A stretch of DNA of 20,590 nt from Bacteroidota bacterium (GCA_010027395.1 RGVD01000020.1:1-20590), one strand, 5' to 3'; counted from the first letter of the stretch, positions 7,001-15,749 are shown. The notes: generated by a model from the sequence alone, not told the origin. Numbers and translations: made by a program.

Positions 7001-10000
7001 TCTTTTATATCGGTGCCTTCTGCGTGAGTAAACATTCTTAATTTTCCATATTGCCTTAAGTCGGTGGTCATATTTTTAAACACTGCCCTAGAGTCACCAT
7101 CCGCTAAGTTACATACTTTTACCGAAAGAGCTTGCTCATTTTGATACACTGTTTGAGGGGAACTAAAATCCGCTTCACGTTGAATGCCCGGAGGTACAGC
7201 ATAATAAGGGTTTTTTTCAATGTTTACTGTTGAAACAACAAACTGCGTATTATCGGTTGGGTCGATGGGTTGGTCTTCTCCACCTTGTTTCAAACCATTT
7301 TGATACTTACGCCAATCAGCCCTTACAAGTTGCAAGTTTGCAAAACGCAAAGTTAAGCTGTCTTCAAATCCGCGCATAAACATCCTTGCAAAACGAATGG
7401 ATTTAAAATCAGAAATATTACCGATTTTTTGCTGGTATTCATGCACTGGTACTTTTAATTGATACCACACTTCTGGAGCTTGATTTCCATTGGCAAAAGA
7501 GGCGTTGGTATAAATGGTATCAGTTACAAAATTCCTACCTATCTGCAGTGCTTGTTTACTAATTTCTATTTTATACTGGAAATATTCCTCAACTGTGTTT
7601 ACGGTGTAATCTTTATTTAAGTCTTCGATGTCTGGCATATTGGTAGCAGCCGAAGGATAGGCTGCATTGGGATCAACTGTAGGAGAGTTTCCTTGTGTCA
7701 TGTTAAACCTTCGGTATCGAGATATGATATCCTTTGATTTCGCATCATAATCTCCACTTAGATAATAACTATAATTATCGTTTGAAGGGTCTGTTGATGC
7801 TTTCTTGTAGGCATCAGAATTGATACCTAAGCCAGGTGCTTTCTCAATTTGCTTTAAATAATTATCTGCAAACCATTTTTTTTCTAAATTATCATCAATA
7901 CCATCTAGGCCTACATCTTGTTTAGCTCTTTCTGCCGCATCAGCTGAGAATACATAACTCGGCACAGCTTGACGGGGTACCCTACCCCAAGTAGTACTAT
8001 CAGCAGTGGCTTGTTGAGCAGGATCATTAGATTTTGGCAAACCATTTTCAGCAGCTCTGCGGTTATCATGCAAAATATCTTCTGAAATATTACCCAAATT
8101 TAAATACAAATAACCTTTATCATTGCTTGATGGATTATCAGCAAATGGGTCTTGCACCCATATTTCAATGTAATCAATATTGGCTTGCTCAAAATCGTTT
8201 TGATCGATTTTACGCATGATACCACCCCAATTGCTTTTTGGATTTTTTAATGACCCATCAAAGTTCAAATCTTTTACATTAAAATTATAAGGACCTCTTT
8301 CATTAGGATAAAAAGTTAAATCGAAAGTCGGCAAAGTTTGAGGCAATCCCGCCTGAATTTGTTTATTACGATAAATTTCTGTTTGCAAAACCTCACGCAT
8401 TCGGTGATTTGAAATGGCATTGGGGTCTGCTTTAATATGAGCTGGGGTATAGGAATCATTGCGATAAAATGTGCTAGCAATGGTATACCAACTTAAATTA
8501 GCCCTTCTATAATTGTTTTGATAACTATTATATAAATCTCCTTCAGGGAACAAGTCCGGTTGTCCCTGTGGCGTGCTAGCAAGTGCCCAATAACTACCCA
8601 TTCGTAAATCAAATGGTGTTTCAGATGCTTCAAAATCGTCTAAATAGGCGGTACCGCTCTGTGCCAAGGAGCTTTGAATACCAGGAATTAATTGAGCATA
8701 CTCTCCCGAAAGGGTAATGTTTGATGGTTCTTTTGTTTCGATAAATGGAAGTCTATCTACCATTTTGGTTAAAAACCTAGAATCTTTTTTATAGGTACCA
8801 TCTAATCCAACGACCAAGTTTGAAATAGGTTCTTCCCCAATGTTTACCTTAGGTGTCAATGGTCTTTCAGTAAGGTACATAACTGTACCTCCTAAAAGTA
8901 AATCATTACTTTCTTTATAATCAAACCTTGCACCCATAAGGGTTTTTTGTTGCACTTGAAATAGGTTATTGCTTTCAGATGAAACCCTTATTACAGCATT
9001 CGAACTAAGCAATTGGGTGTTTACAATTTTTACCCTTCCTAGATTATAATCTACGATAAAATCAACATTTTCTGTTAGTGGTGCACCATTGGCTGTAACC
9101 CTTACCGAACCTTTAGGAACGTTAGTTGAGTTCAACGGTATCTCATTGTTGGCAGCGCCTGTATAACTACCTCGAATAAAAAACTTATCATATTGAGTCA
9201 ATTGAATAGCAGAAAACTTAGTTGAATCATATAACTCAAAATAGCAATAATTGCGAGCCTTGGTGGCATCTGTCACAAATTTTTTCTCTAAATATTTTCC
9301 AAACGGTTCAAGTACAGGAAAAATAATTCTTCCTGTTGATGACTGCACAGTAATACCTTCAATCCAATCATACAAACCATCAGGAGCGCGCTCTTGCATG
9401 GTATTCATATTATCCAAATTCAATGCGGTCAATAATGGTTTACCTGTGAGCAAAGGTTCGTTCTTTACTGGCAGGTAATTCAAATCAGCTCCAGAAGGAT
9501 CATCAGCATATATGACGTTTAACTTGAAATCTTTAGCTGCAATATTGTAGGAGCCTAATGAATAAATATTTTTCATCATCAAACCCCATGTTGCTAAATC
9601 CGGTCTCATACTTGGACCTTTTAACATTTTCAGATGAAGTACGTTAGGGTTATTTGGATCTGTTGGCAAATCTTGAGAAAACTCACCTACCTTAAATGGA
9701 ATTCCACCTATGGTTCCTTCATAGGCCACATTCAGCACATCATCATTTGTCAAGGCTTGATTTAATGAGATGTAACCCAAATTTGGATTCCATGTAAATT
9801 CTGAAGCATTTAGCTGACGTGAATAGTTTACAATTTGGTATTCAGATATAGGTGCTAATTTTGTTTGGGCCTCATCTTTTAATATTTGGTTCTGTATTTC
9901 AAAAGAACGTCTCAATGCAATTTTAACTGACTTTGTTCCACTTGTATCTGTATTTAAAGAGTTACCATGCCCGTATAAATACCCTATTAAACCATTGGCA

Positions 10001-11190
10001 GCATTGCCTAATTTTACACTTGGATTTTTAACCCAATATTGGTTAATTGTCTTATCACTTTCTCCCAAATCTGCAAAACCTATCACATCTCTTGATTGTT
10101 CAAAAACTCCTGAACGATTTGTCACCCAAACCTCTATTCTTCTAATGTTTACTTGTGAATTGACAATAGGTAAATTGGCCAATGCTTTCTCGTAATTATC
10201 TCTAAAATATTGAGATAAAAAGTAGTGACGATTCATATCGTATTCATGCGCTTGGATATTAAATTTAGTAGTTTGCGCCCCCCCTGCTATTTCAGTTTCT
10301 GTGGTTTTTCCGCGCTGCTGACTGAATACACTTGTAACTGTCATTTTACCGAACTGCATGGTTGATTTTACCCCGAATAAACTCTGACTTCCTTGAATTA
10401 AAGAAGAATTTAGCGGAAGGCTCACATTTCCTAACTCAATTTTCTTGATGATATCGTCTTCCTTGCCCGCATAATCCAGTTTCATTTGATTTTCAAACTC
10501 AAAGGTGGCTTCCGTGTCGTAGTTCATGTTCACCTTCAGCTTATCGCCAACAGAACCAGCCACATTCAATTGAATTTTTTGTCTGAAATCGAATTGCCCC
10601 GTGCTTTGCATCCTAGGCGAAAGGGCTGGATTTTTCACATCATTAAAATTTCCTTGAAAAATCAACTCAGCAGTACCTCTTGGCCTAATATCAATCACAC
10701 CACTACCAAATATTTTATCAAATATTTTGTTGTTAGCTACTATTGGAGGAATAAGTGAATTTCCCTTAACAAAGTTGTTGGCTTGTGCTCTTTGTTTAAA
10801 ATAATCTTTTGTTAAACGTTTATTATCCTTTTGGAATTGGCTCTTGATTGGCGTGGAACCAGGCATTCTGTAATCCAGTTTGCCTACCTTGGATGAATAG
10901 TTATAATCGTTTGTATTTGGGTCTAATTGGTATTTGTTTTTGATATTGGCGGGATCTGCCAAATCAAAAGGATTTTTTGATGGATTTGTTTCATAAGGCT
11001 TCCTATCCTTTATAGGGTAAGGAAGTTTAAGATTTAGTGGAAGAATTTGTTTACCACTATCTGGTGGCAGGACAATAAAATCCCTATGCCTCCCCACAAT
11101 ATGCCGAGAAGTAGCCTTCCACCCAAATGCTAATATTAGGGCAAAAGAGAAGAAATATTTGATATGTTTTATTTTATGACTACGAAACAA
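4006..11190 (-). CDS. sprA: Type IX secretion outer-membrane translocon SprA
   Basis: At 2394 residues it is very close in size to Flavobacterium SprA (Sov in Porphyromonas), the giant outer-membrane beta-barrel that passes folded type IX cargo across the outer membrane with PorV and a plug protein. A signal peptide (basic start, hydrophobic about 12-24, possible cleavage after Ala26) precedes a proline-rich N-terminal part. Two SprA_N-type regions follow: about 170-300 (AELIFQGNF..., VNMNYDTEATFEFENQMKL) and about 710-835 (GRVKIVNTQLLSSNAVIRV...). The rest alternates beta-strand-like segments with periplasmic and cap inserts. A Lys/Glu-rich insert lies at about 1909-1939. The protein ends LRYTIQ, typical of a final barrel strand. 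No ATG is available: an in-frame TAA at 11202-11200 leaves TTG at 11190 as the only reasonable start that keeps the signal peptide. It lies 16 bases after ruvA, in one operon. Confidence 0.97.
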   Translation of the reverse strand: MFRSHKIKHIKYFFSFALILAFGWKATSRHIVGRHRDFIVLPPDSGKQILPLNLKLPYPIKDRKPYETNPSKNPFDLADPANIKNKYQLDPNTNDYNYSSKVGKLDYRMPGSTPIKSQFQKDNKRLTKDYFKQRAQANNFVKGNSLIPPIVANNKIFDKIFGSGVIDIRPRGTAELIFQGNFNDVKNPALSPRMQSTGQFDFRQKIQLNVAGSVGDKLKVNMNYDTEATFEFENQMKLDYAGKEDDIIKKIELGNVSLPLNSSLIQGSQSLFGVKSTMQFGKMTVTSVFSQQRGKTTETEIAGGAQTTKFNIQAHEYDMNRHYFLSQYFRDNYEKALANLPIVNSQVNIRRIEVWVTNRSGVFEQSRDVIGFADLGESDKTINQYWVKNPSVKLGNAANGLIGYLYGHGNSLNTDTSGTKSVKIALRRSFEIQNQILKDEAQTKLAPISEYQIVNYSRQLNASEFTWNPNLGYISLNQALTNDDVLNVAYEGTIGGIPFKVGEFSQDLPTDPNNPNVLHLKMLKGPSMRPDLATWGLMMKNIYSLGSYNIAAKDFKLNVIYADDPSGADLNYLPVKNEPLLTGKPLLTALNLDNMNTMQERAPDGLYDWIEGITVQSSTGRIIFPVLEPFGKYLEKKFVTDATKARNYCYFELYDSTKFSAIQLTQYDKFFIRGSYTGAANNEIPLNSTNVPKGSVRVTANGAPLTENVDFIVDYNLGRVKIVNTQLLSSNAVIRVSSESNNLFQVQQKTLMGARFDYKESNDLLLGGTVMYLTERPLTPKVNIGEEPISNLVVGLDGTYKKDSRFLTKMVDRLPFIETKEPSNITLSGEYAQLIPGIQSSLAQSGTAYLDDFEASETPFDLRMGSYWALASTPQGQPDLFPEGDLYNSYQNNYRRANLSWYTIASTFYRNDSYTPAHIKADPNAISNHRMREVLQTEIYRNKQIQAGLPQTLPTFDLTFYPNERGPYNFNVKDLNFDGSLKNPKSNWGGIMRKIDQNDFEQANIDYIEIWVQDPFADNPSSNDKGYLYLNLGNISEDILHDNRRAAENGLPKSNDPAQQATADSTTWGRVPRQAVPSYVFSADAAERAKQDVGLDGIDDNLEKKWFADNYLKQIEKAPGLGINSDAYKKASTDPSNDNYSYYLSGDYDAKSKDIISRYRRFNMTQGNSPTVDPNAAYPSAATNMPDIEDLNKDYTVNTVEEYFQYKIEISKQALQIGRNFVTDTIYTNASFANGNQAPEVWYQLKVPVHEYQQKIGNISDFKSIRFARMFMRGFEDSLTLRFANLQLVRADWRKYQNGLKQGGEDQPIDPTDNTQFVVSTVNIEKNPYYAVPPGIQREADFSSPQTVYQNEQALSVKVCNLADGDSRAVFKNMTTDLRQYGKLRMFTHAEGTDIKDDELTAFIRIGTDAINNYYEYEIPLKVSKYSNGLPSARDVWPLANEITISMDELINTKIARTNANWPFTRPYVRQEGTVKYTVVGLPDFSQVRVVMMGVRNPKRVAGSDDDGLPKCAEVWFNELRMTDFNTRGGWAANGRIIAKLADFGNVQLTGSIATVGWGGIDKKLSERSFNDNYQYDFASNFELGRFFPKTSGISIPFFFSYGNTIIRPYYNPLNPDTKLQKEIDESTNPEYKTQIKKAADDFTSRRSFNFTNVRKNRVSMKKAYPWDIENLNFSYSFSETFRRNQTIEYSILQTYKGQVGYNYTFPTTTVEPFKKIKSKSLTLIKDINFSLLPTSWGARVEAERRYGELINRNNDNQNTIIQALYDKNFTMRRFYELRWDFTKSLKFNYSATADARIDEPIGKIESNTARADSIESNFWKGGRLTRFDQSAGINYSLPINKLPYLDFISQSTYNYTTNFQWLQAPPAADSLGSTVQNSSQQQFNLAFNMPTLYNKFKFLRDINAPATPKDPSKTNKTEIEKNVKNEKDKNGKKKQEDNGPVNYPFWVKVPVKLITSLKNLQGSYSITDGTTLPGFQVKPQYLGQNFDNGGPGFDFIFGYQNDDYRFKAAQNGWLSGDPRVVNPYLKNHQERLDGRATLDPFDDFRITINVGKTTSLNTTSYFRFDPDSNRYRDFGPVQEQGTYTITYNAFLTSFSSEGSDGISQVFKTFSDNRTIIADRLGQAKGINQKDTANFPIGYGPYSQDVLIPAFLAAYSGADAKNIELTAFPKIPLPNWNITYSGLSKISFIKQYASNVNITHAYTSQYTVGGFQTQVDTSRQLNVSSDYQPYYIIRNIAITERWGPMIGVDVTLTNNLTTGIKYNKDRSLNFALGNRQLSELNADEFVYSLGYRTKKLTLPFKIQGRRWVLENDINFRVDFSIRDNVTKIRNLDVPTNAPVTGQMVYSFKPTIDYMINEKLTLSIFYDRRQTNPYTSGSFPTIITSGGFKLRYTIQ

Positions 11191-11206
11191 TGTAGAAGTT
11201 TACCAT
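11180..11206 (-). other. 8-codon mini-ORF between ruvA and sprA
   Basis: An ATG immediately follows the ruvA TAG stop (11209-11207) and opens a frame of eight sense codons (MVNFYIVS) that ends in TAG at 11182-11180, just past the TTG start of sprA in another frame. It could deliver terminating ribosomes to the weak sprA start, or it may be chance. There is no evidence that the peptide itself matters. Confidence 0.25.
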
Positions 11207-11791
11207 CTATAGTATTTTTAAAGCATTTTTAACCAATAGTTCTACTGTATAATCTGGGTTTTGCTGTTTTAGCTTCAAGATTGCCTTCTCTGCATCATTT
11301 TTTCCGAAGCCCAAAGCCAACATGGCCGATAAGGCTTCTTCAACTGCTGCTGATCTGGTCACAAAACCTAGGCCTGTGGCATCCGTGGCAAAATTTTTCA
11401 ACTTGTCTTGTAAATCAATCACTAAGCGCTGAGCAGTCTTTGGTCCTATTCCTTTAACGGATTTTAATAACGACCAATTGCCTGAACTTATTGCATTGAT
11501 CACATCATTAGGTTTCATGGAACTAAGAATAACCCTTGCTGTGTTTGTTCCAACCCCACTTACTGATATTAAATGTAGGAATAACTGCCTTTCATCTTCA
11601 TCTGCAAAACCATATAAAGTGTGCCCATCTTCCTTAATTGACAAGTGAGTTAGTAGTTTGCATTTTTCGACATTACCTATTTTATCATAGGTGTTTAACG
11701 ATATTTGCAGGGCATAGCCTACGCCACCACAATCTATCACTACGTATGCAGGAGATTTATATGTTAACTTACCTTCTATGTGTGCTATCAC
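11207..11791 (-). CDS. ruvA: Holliday junction branch-migration protein RuvA
   Basis: RuvA binds four-way DNA junctions as a tetramer and loads the RuvB motor during recombination repair. The length of 194 residues is normal. Domain I (OB fold, 1-63) starts MIAHIEGKLTYKSPAYVVID and includes the HTLYGF segment. Domain II carries two helix-hairpin-helix motifs, LISVSGVGTNTARVIL (74-89) and LLKSVKGIGPKTAQRLV (108-124). Domain III (about 147-194, EEALSAMLALGFGKNDAEKAI) is the RuvB-binding three-helix part. The start is GTG at 11791-11789, supported by the conserved MIA N-terminus. It is upstream of sprA with only 16 bases between them, an association I recall from other Bacteroidota genomes. It is divergent from the MORN-like gene across 58 bases. 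Confidence 0.97.
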   Translation of the reverse strand: MIAHIEGKLTYKSPAYVVIDCGGVGYALQISLNTYDKIGNVEKCKLLTHLSIKEDGHTLYGFADEDERQLFLHLISVSGVGTNTARVILSSMKPNDVINAISSGNWSLLKSVKGIGPKTAQRLVIDLQDKLKNFATDATGLGFVTRSAAVEEALSAMLALGFGKNDAEKAILKLKQQNPDYTVELLVKNALKIL

Positions 11792-11819
11792 TTATTAATT
11801 TATTTTAATAGGTTGGGGC

Positions 11820-11848
11820 TTGCAAAATAAGGAAAGTTTTTATTTTTG
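11820..11848 (+). promoter_or_regulatory. Candidate promoter TTG-N18-TATTTTTG for the MORN-like gene
   Basis: A TTG at 11820-11822 and an exact TAnnTTTG box at 11841-11848 are separated by 18 bases, within the 17-23 range known for Bacteroidota promoters. The box ends one base before the first ATG (11850) and four before the second (11853). A transcript from it would therefore be leaderless or nearly so. Confidence 0.45.
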
Positions 11849-11849
11849 A

Positions 11850-12209
11850 ATGATGTTAAAGTTAAGAGTGAAATATTTTTTTAAATACAGTCAAATCGGT
11901 TCAATTTTATTGATACTCTTGCTTTTAGCTAGCCACATACCCCTTCATGCTCAGTACAAAGCAGCAAAACACAAAGTTAAAGTCTTTTATAAGTCAGGAA
12001 AAATGAAAGAAAAAGGGCAAACCCGCAACAAGAAAAAAACAGGTATTTGGAATTATTACAGTGATGGTGGAAAACATGAACGTAAAGAAAAGTGGATGGA
12101 TGGAAAAATGAAATGGGCTATCTTTTACACATCCAGACATCGCAAAGCTAAAACCATAAATTCATTTGGAGATACTACCTATTTTAAAGATTGCAGTTGT
12201 GCCCCTTAA
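11850..12209 (+). CDS. Small secreted MORN-like (MORN_2/YwqK-type) repeat protein
   Basis: This 119-residue protein has a signal peptide: basic start, hydrophobic IGSILLILLLLASHIPL, and likely cleavage after HAQ or HA, near residue 35. The mature part is strongly basic and carries two to three degenerate repeats of the 'YxxGKxKxxGxxxNxKKxGxWxYY' type: FYKSGKMKEKGQTRNKKKTG (about 47-66), then WNYYSDGGKHERKEKWMDGK. These match the MORN_2 repeats found in Bacteroidota YwqK-family proteins, whose function is mostly unknown. It ends in CSCAP, so two cysteines lie at the very C-terminus. Two ATGs (11850, 11853) compete as starts. A promoter-like TATTTTTG box abuts them. The gene ends in the same TTAA palindrome as the convergent large secreted protein. 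Confidence 0.75.
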   Translation: MMLKLRVKYFFKYSQIGSILLILLLLASHIPLHAQYKAAKHKVKVFYKSGKMKEKGQTRNKKKTGIWNYYSDGGKHERKEKWMDGKMKWAIFYTSRHRKAKTINSFGDTTYFKDCSCAP

Positions 12210-15200
12210 GGTCTAATTGCAATTACCCCATTACTCGAGTTGATATCAATGATAGGATAGTCATTAAAATCTACCGAAGCATCACCATTCAAATCAGTTG
12301 GTAAATAACCAAAATCGCCATAGCTGCTTCCCATATCTAACGAAGGGTAATCACTAAAATCAATAGAGCCATCCTGGTTTATATCACCCGTGAAAATTAA
12401 AAATACACCAGTACCGTTATCTTTTAAATTATTGGCTAGAGCTTTGTTTTGAGAACTGGTAAAATCATAAACAATTGCATTGTCAAGCCTAATGGGATTA
12501 GCCGACCATGTCTCTATACTTCCTCTATGTGTTACACCAATTGATAAACGTGTGTTGGCAATATAGTATGGTATAATAATCTGGCAAAAACCTGCCGTAT
12601 CAATAATTTGTTTAGATGAATAAATAACATTTTGTGTGCTGCTATCATAAAAAAATATTTGCACACTGTCACAAAGATTTAATGGGCTAATTCCGTCAAC
12701 ATTGTTTAGTAAACTCCTCAATTTCCCATTATCGTAGTATCCCTCAAAATACATTTTTAAGCGAATCTTCACATCCACATATACGGTTACACTATCTACA
12801 CAAGAGTTGATTCCATTACTTACAGTGCAATAATAATTGGTGGTCTTTGTGGGACTAATGGTATTATTTTTTGTATTATTTCCATTGCTCCAGATATAAG
12901 TTAATGGGCTTGATATTAATCCGGTGGAAGACGGGTTTAAGCTGATAACACTTCCTGCTACTATATTTGTATCAGGGTTATTTATGCCCACATTTACCAT
13001 ACTTAATAGTACGCTATCTTTAGCAGAACAACTACCATTACTCACAGTTACTTTATACCAACCTGCCTGACTAGGGTTAATGATTTGAGAAGTAGAACCA
13101 GTGCTCCATAAATAACTTGTATATCCGCTGCCTGCATTCAAAGTATATGAACTTCCACATACACGCATTGTATCCTCCAAGGCATTATAGGCCAATGGAC
13201 TAATAATTAAGTTAAGTGTTACAATGCTATCACAACCCCATTTAGCTGCACCAAACAGGGTTTTGCTGTATAATCCACTATTGCCATAAGTTACACCATT
13301 CCAAGTATAAGCTGAGCAAGAAGTAACATTAAGGACTGATGTACCTTGAGGGCAAACGGCAGTTACTTGCACATTATCTAAAGATATTTTTGGCCTTGAT
13401 CCTGTAGTACCACCTACGCCATTGTAGCAATAAAATCGCAACCTACATGTTGAAATATTATTAAAAAAACTAGGTAATTTTAACCTGATGTTGGCACTGC
13501 CAGCCACATTGTTAGTGGCAGTATACGGCAGATTTGTTCCTGTCAATTCAGTAAAATTTACACTATCTATGGAGGCAAATACTTTTAGCACTTCTGCTCT
13601 GTTTCCTGAGCTGTTGCTTACGGTTGACGCATCAAAAAATAAACTATCCGCATTTCGGTTGGTATAATCAAGCAATAAATCTATGGCACAAGCGGTAGTA
13701 TTGTTGGTACTATTAGTGCTAAGCAAAACAATGGTTCCTGCTACATTTCCAGTCAAACTTCCTCTTTGCACACCTGAGGCCGATGAAGAGGTTTGGAAAG
13801 TAGTACTGGCCGTTGTAATGACTTTGGCATTTGGAATGGTTCCCGCACCTGCCAATACGCCTGCCCATCTTCCTGCACCTACCCCAGCTGTAAAACCATT
13901 GGCCCAATTAGCAATGTCAGTAAAGTTTTCAGTATAGCTTAGGTTGCTTCTGAATTGCATTTTTACTGGGCCTGTCTCACTAATGGTAACCAGACTTCCA
14001 GCACTTGTAGGGTTGCTTCCTATTAAATTGGTAGTTCCACTAAATGTAAACTTACTAAAGGGAACTCCCGCCAAGCCAATGGTATTGCCTGTAGTGGCAC
14101 TAAAAGCAATATCTGCAGTTAACAAAATATACCATGTACCAATGCTTAATGTTTGTGATACCCCAGACACCGAAATAGTTCCTCCTGCATTTACAACTGC
14201 CTGCGAGGCTCCTAATTGTGTAGCACCCGATAAAGTATTTGCATTATTTATCCAAATCTTAAAACCATTGCTTTGTATATCAGCAGGAGTATAGGTTCCT
14301 GCTGTTGTTAAGCTTAGGCTATTCAGTGTAGCGATTTCTAATGAATCAACCAACTGAATACTTCCAATAATGGTATTGGGATTATTGGTTGAAACTAGTG
14401 TATTACTTATGCTTGCTGTTGAAATGCCTACAGCAGGAGATTGAATGGAATAATTGTTACACAGGGTATCATTTATTGATATGGTATCACCGGTTGTTTT
14501 AACCCAAGTGCATAATTTATAACTGCCCATACTATTAATATTTAAAGGGCTTGCAAAGGTGTAGGTATAAACTGAGTTTGTATCAATGTTTAATCCAGTT
14601 AGAAATATATTTACTGCTGTATTGTTGTTTAATCGATAAGCTACTGTAGCCGTATCTATTTTGCGAGTGCCAGTGTTTTTGATACGAATAGCAACTGTAT
14701 CAAAACCATTCACCAAGGTTTGTGGCTTTAGAATGGCATCTAATTTTAGGTCTTTGTATTTAGGGGCAATTACTGTTGGAGATACGCTATCTTTTATAGC
14801 CAGCCATATCGTGGCATTCATTATTAATTTTTCATGATTACCAGCAGCATCACCCAGCCAGCCATCGTAAAGCGCATCGCCAGTATCACCGCTGCCATCA
14901 TCACAAGGAGAGCTATCACCAATAGCTGCTACCTTGCCTTTGCCATAGCGAGCATACGCCACCATTACATTGTTATTGCCAAAAGAAGATCCAGTATTAT
15001 AAACCACTCCTTTTACTGTTGTATTAACGCTTGGGTTGATGGTCATGGTGGTGCCATTGCTCCATTTTACTTGGGTCACATTTCCCATGGGTCCATTTAG
15101 AATGGAATCGTTCGGAAGATTGCGAATATTACTGCTTGTTACAGAAATATTTGCCAAATTAAATGTCATACCAAATGGGTTGTTTTGAATAGAATTGTTA

Positions 15201-15742
15201 CCCATCAAATCATTTAATATTTCAGGAGAATCGTATGAGTCGTTGTTTCTATCTGAAATAGTGTGGTCTGCCACCATAAACAATCCACCACCATTTTGAA
15301 CGAAATTCATGATGGCTGTTTTTTCGGCAGCGGTAAACATGATATTGGGTTCACAAAGAATAAATACTTTGTAATTGCTTAAATCTTGTGGGTTAGAAGC
15401 ATTGCCATAAGTAATAGCCCCATTGTATGGAAGTGATTCTACCGTGTATCCTTTCTTAACACAATCTATACCCCAAGCAGAAAGCCCACCTTTCCAGTAG
15501 CTTTGAGGCGTGCTTGCTGTAATACCAGATTGTGCAGGCGTAGGTATGCGTTGCGCGTTACCTTCACTTCCTCCTATGCTGGCTCCTGGATTCCAACTTA
15601 AATTATTCAAATCTTCATCGATTACCCAATCAGCATTAGCCGCTGTTTCCGCCTTAGTTGCATCAAACAGTATTTTTATGCTTTGTGCTTGCACATACCA
15701 AGAACAAAAACAGAAAACAGACAGAAAAACACACTTCTTCAT
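12206..15742 (-). CDS. Large secreted multidomain protein with dockerin-like C-terminus
   Basis: This 1178-residue protein has a signal peptide cut after VQA (residue 19). Residues 20-320 form an alpha/beta domain resembling the GATase1-like/DUF4350 or ThuA-like group: VFILCEPN (126-133), GGGLFMVADH (151-160), then acidic clusters DRNNDSYD (164-171) and GDSSPCDDGSGD (275-286). No classical nucleophile elbow is evident. A CARDB-like beta domain (about 328-432) follows. Next come a beta-rich region similar to those of Bacteroidota surface proteins (438-590), a jelly-roll-like domain (597-797, ending RPKISLDNVQV), and Ig/PKD-like parts (800-990). The C-terminus (994-1178) ends in two calcium-loop repeats, DINQDGSIDFSD (1120-1131) and DLNGDASVDFND (1150-1161), resembling dockerins. 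There is no ordinary type IX C-terminal sorting domain. Nearby sprA suggests export by that route, but this is inference. The overall function is unknown. Confidence 0.85.
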   Translation of the reverse strand: MKKCVFLSVFCFCSWYVQAQSIKILFDATKAETAANADWVIDEDLNNLSWNPGASIGGSEGNAQRIPTPAQSGITASTPQSYWKGGLSAWGIDCVKKGYTVESLPYNGAITYGNASNPQDLSNYKVFILCEPNIMFTAAEKTAIMNFVQNGGGLFMVADHTISDRNNDSYDSPEILNDLMGNNSIQNNPFGMTFNLANISVTSSNIRNLPNDSILNGPMGNVTQVKWSNGTTMTINPSVNTTVKGVVYNTGSSFGNNNVMVAYARYGKGKVAAIGDSSPCDDGSGDTGDALYDGWLGDAAGNHEKLIMNATIWLAIKDSVSPTVIAPKYKDLKLDAILKPQTLVNGFDTVAIRIKNTGTRKIDTATVAYRLNNNTAVNIFLTGLNIDTNSVYTYTFASPLNINSMGSYKLCTWVKTTGDTISINDTLCNNYSIQSPAVGISTASISNTLVSTNNPNTIIGSIQLVDSLEIATLNSLSLTTAGTYTPADIQSNGFKIWINNANTLSGATQLGASQAVVNAGGTISVSGVSQTLSIGTWYILLTADIAFSATTGNTIGLAGVPFSKFTFSGTTNLIGSNPTSAGSLVTISETGPVKMQFRSNLSYTENFTDIANWANGFTAGVGAGRWAGVLAGAGTIPNAKVITTASTTFQTSSSASGVQRGSLTGNVAGTIVLLSTNSTNNTTACAIDLLLDYTNRNADSLFFDASTVSNSSGNRAEVLKVFASIDSVNFTELTGTNLPYTATNNVAGSANIRLKLPSFFNNISTCRLRFYCYNGVGGTTGSRPKISLDNVQVTAVCPQGTSVLNVTSCSAYTWNGVTYGNSGLYSKTLFGAAKWGCDSIVTLNLIISPLAYNALEDTMRVCGSSYTLNAGSGYTSYLWSTGSTSQIINPSQAGWYKVTVSNGSCSAKDSVLLSMVNVGINNPDTNIVAGSVISLNPSSTGLISSPLTYIWSNGNNTKNNTISPTKTTNYYCTVSNGINSCVDSVTVYVDVKIRLKMYFEGYYDNGKLRSLLNNVDGISPLNLCDSVQIFFYDSSTQNVIYSSKQIIDTAGFCQIIIPYYIANTRLSIGVTHRGSIETWSANPIRLDNAIVYDFTSSQNKALANNLKDNGTGVFLIFTGDINQDGSIDFSDYPSLDMGSSYGDFGYLPTDLNGDASVDFNDYPIIDINSSNGVIAIRP

Positions 15743-15749
15743 TAGCTGC

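Noticed and set aside
13683..13937. Plus-strand open frames antisense to the large secreted protein (also at 13944-14294 and 14834-15100)
   Set aside because: They are low-complexity shadows of the Ser/Thr/Gly/Asn-rich coding strand, with no start context or domain.
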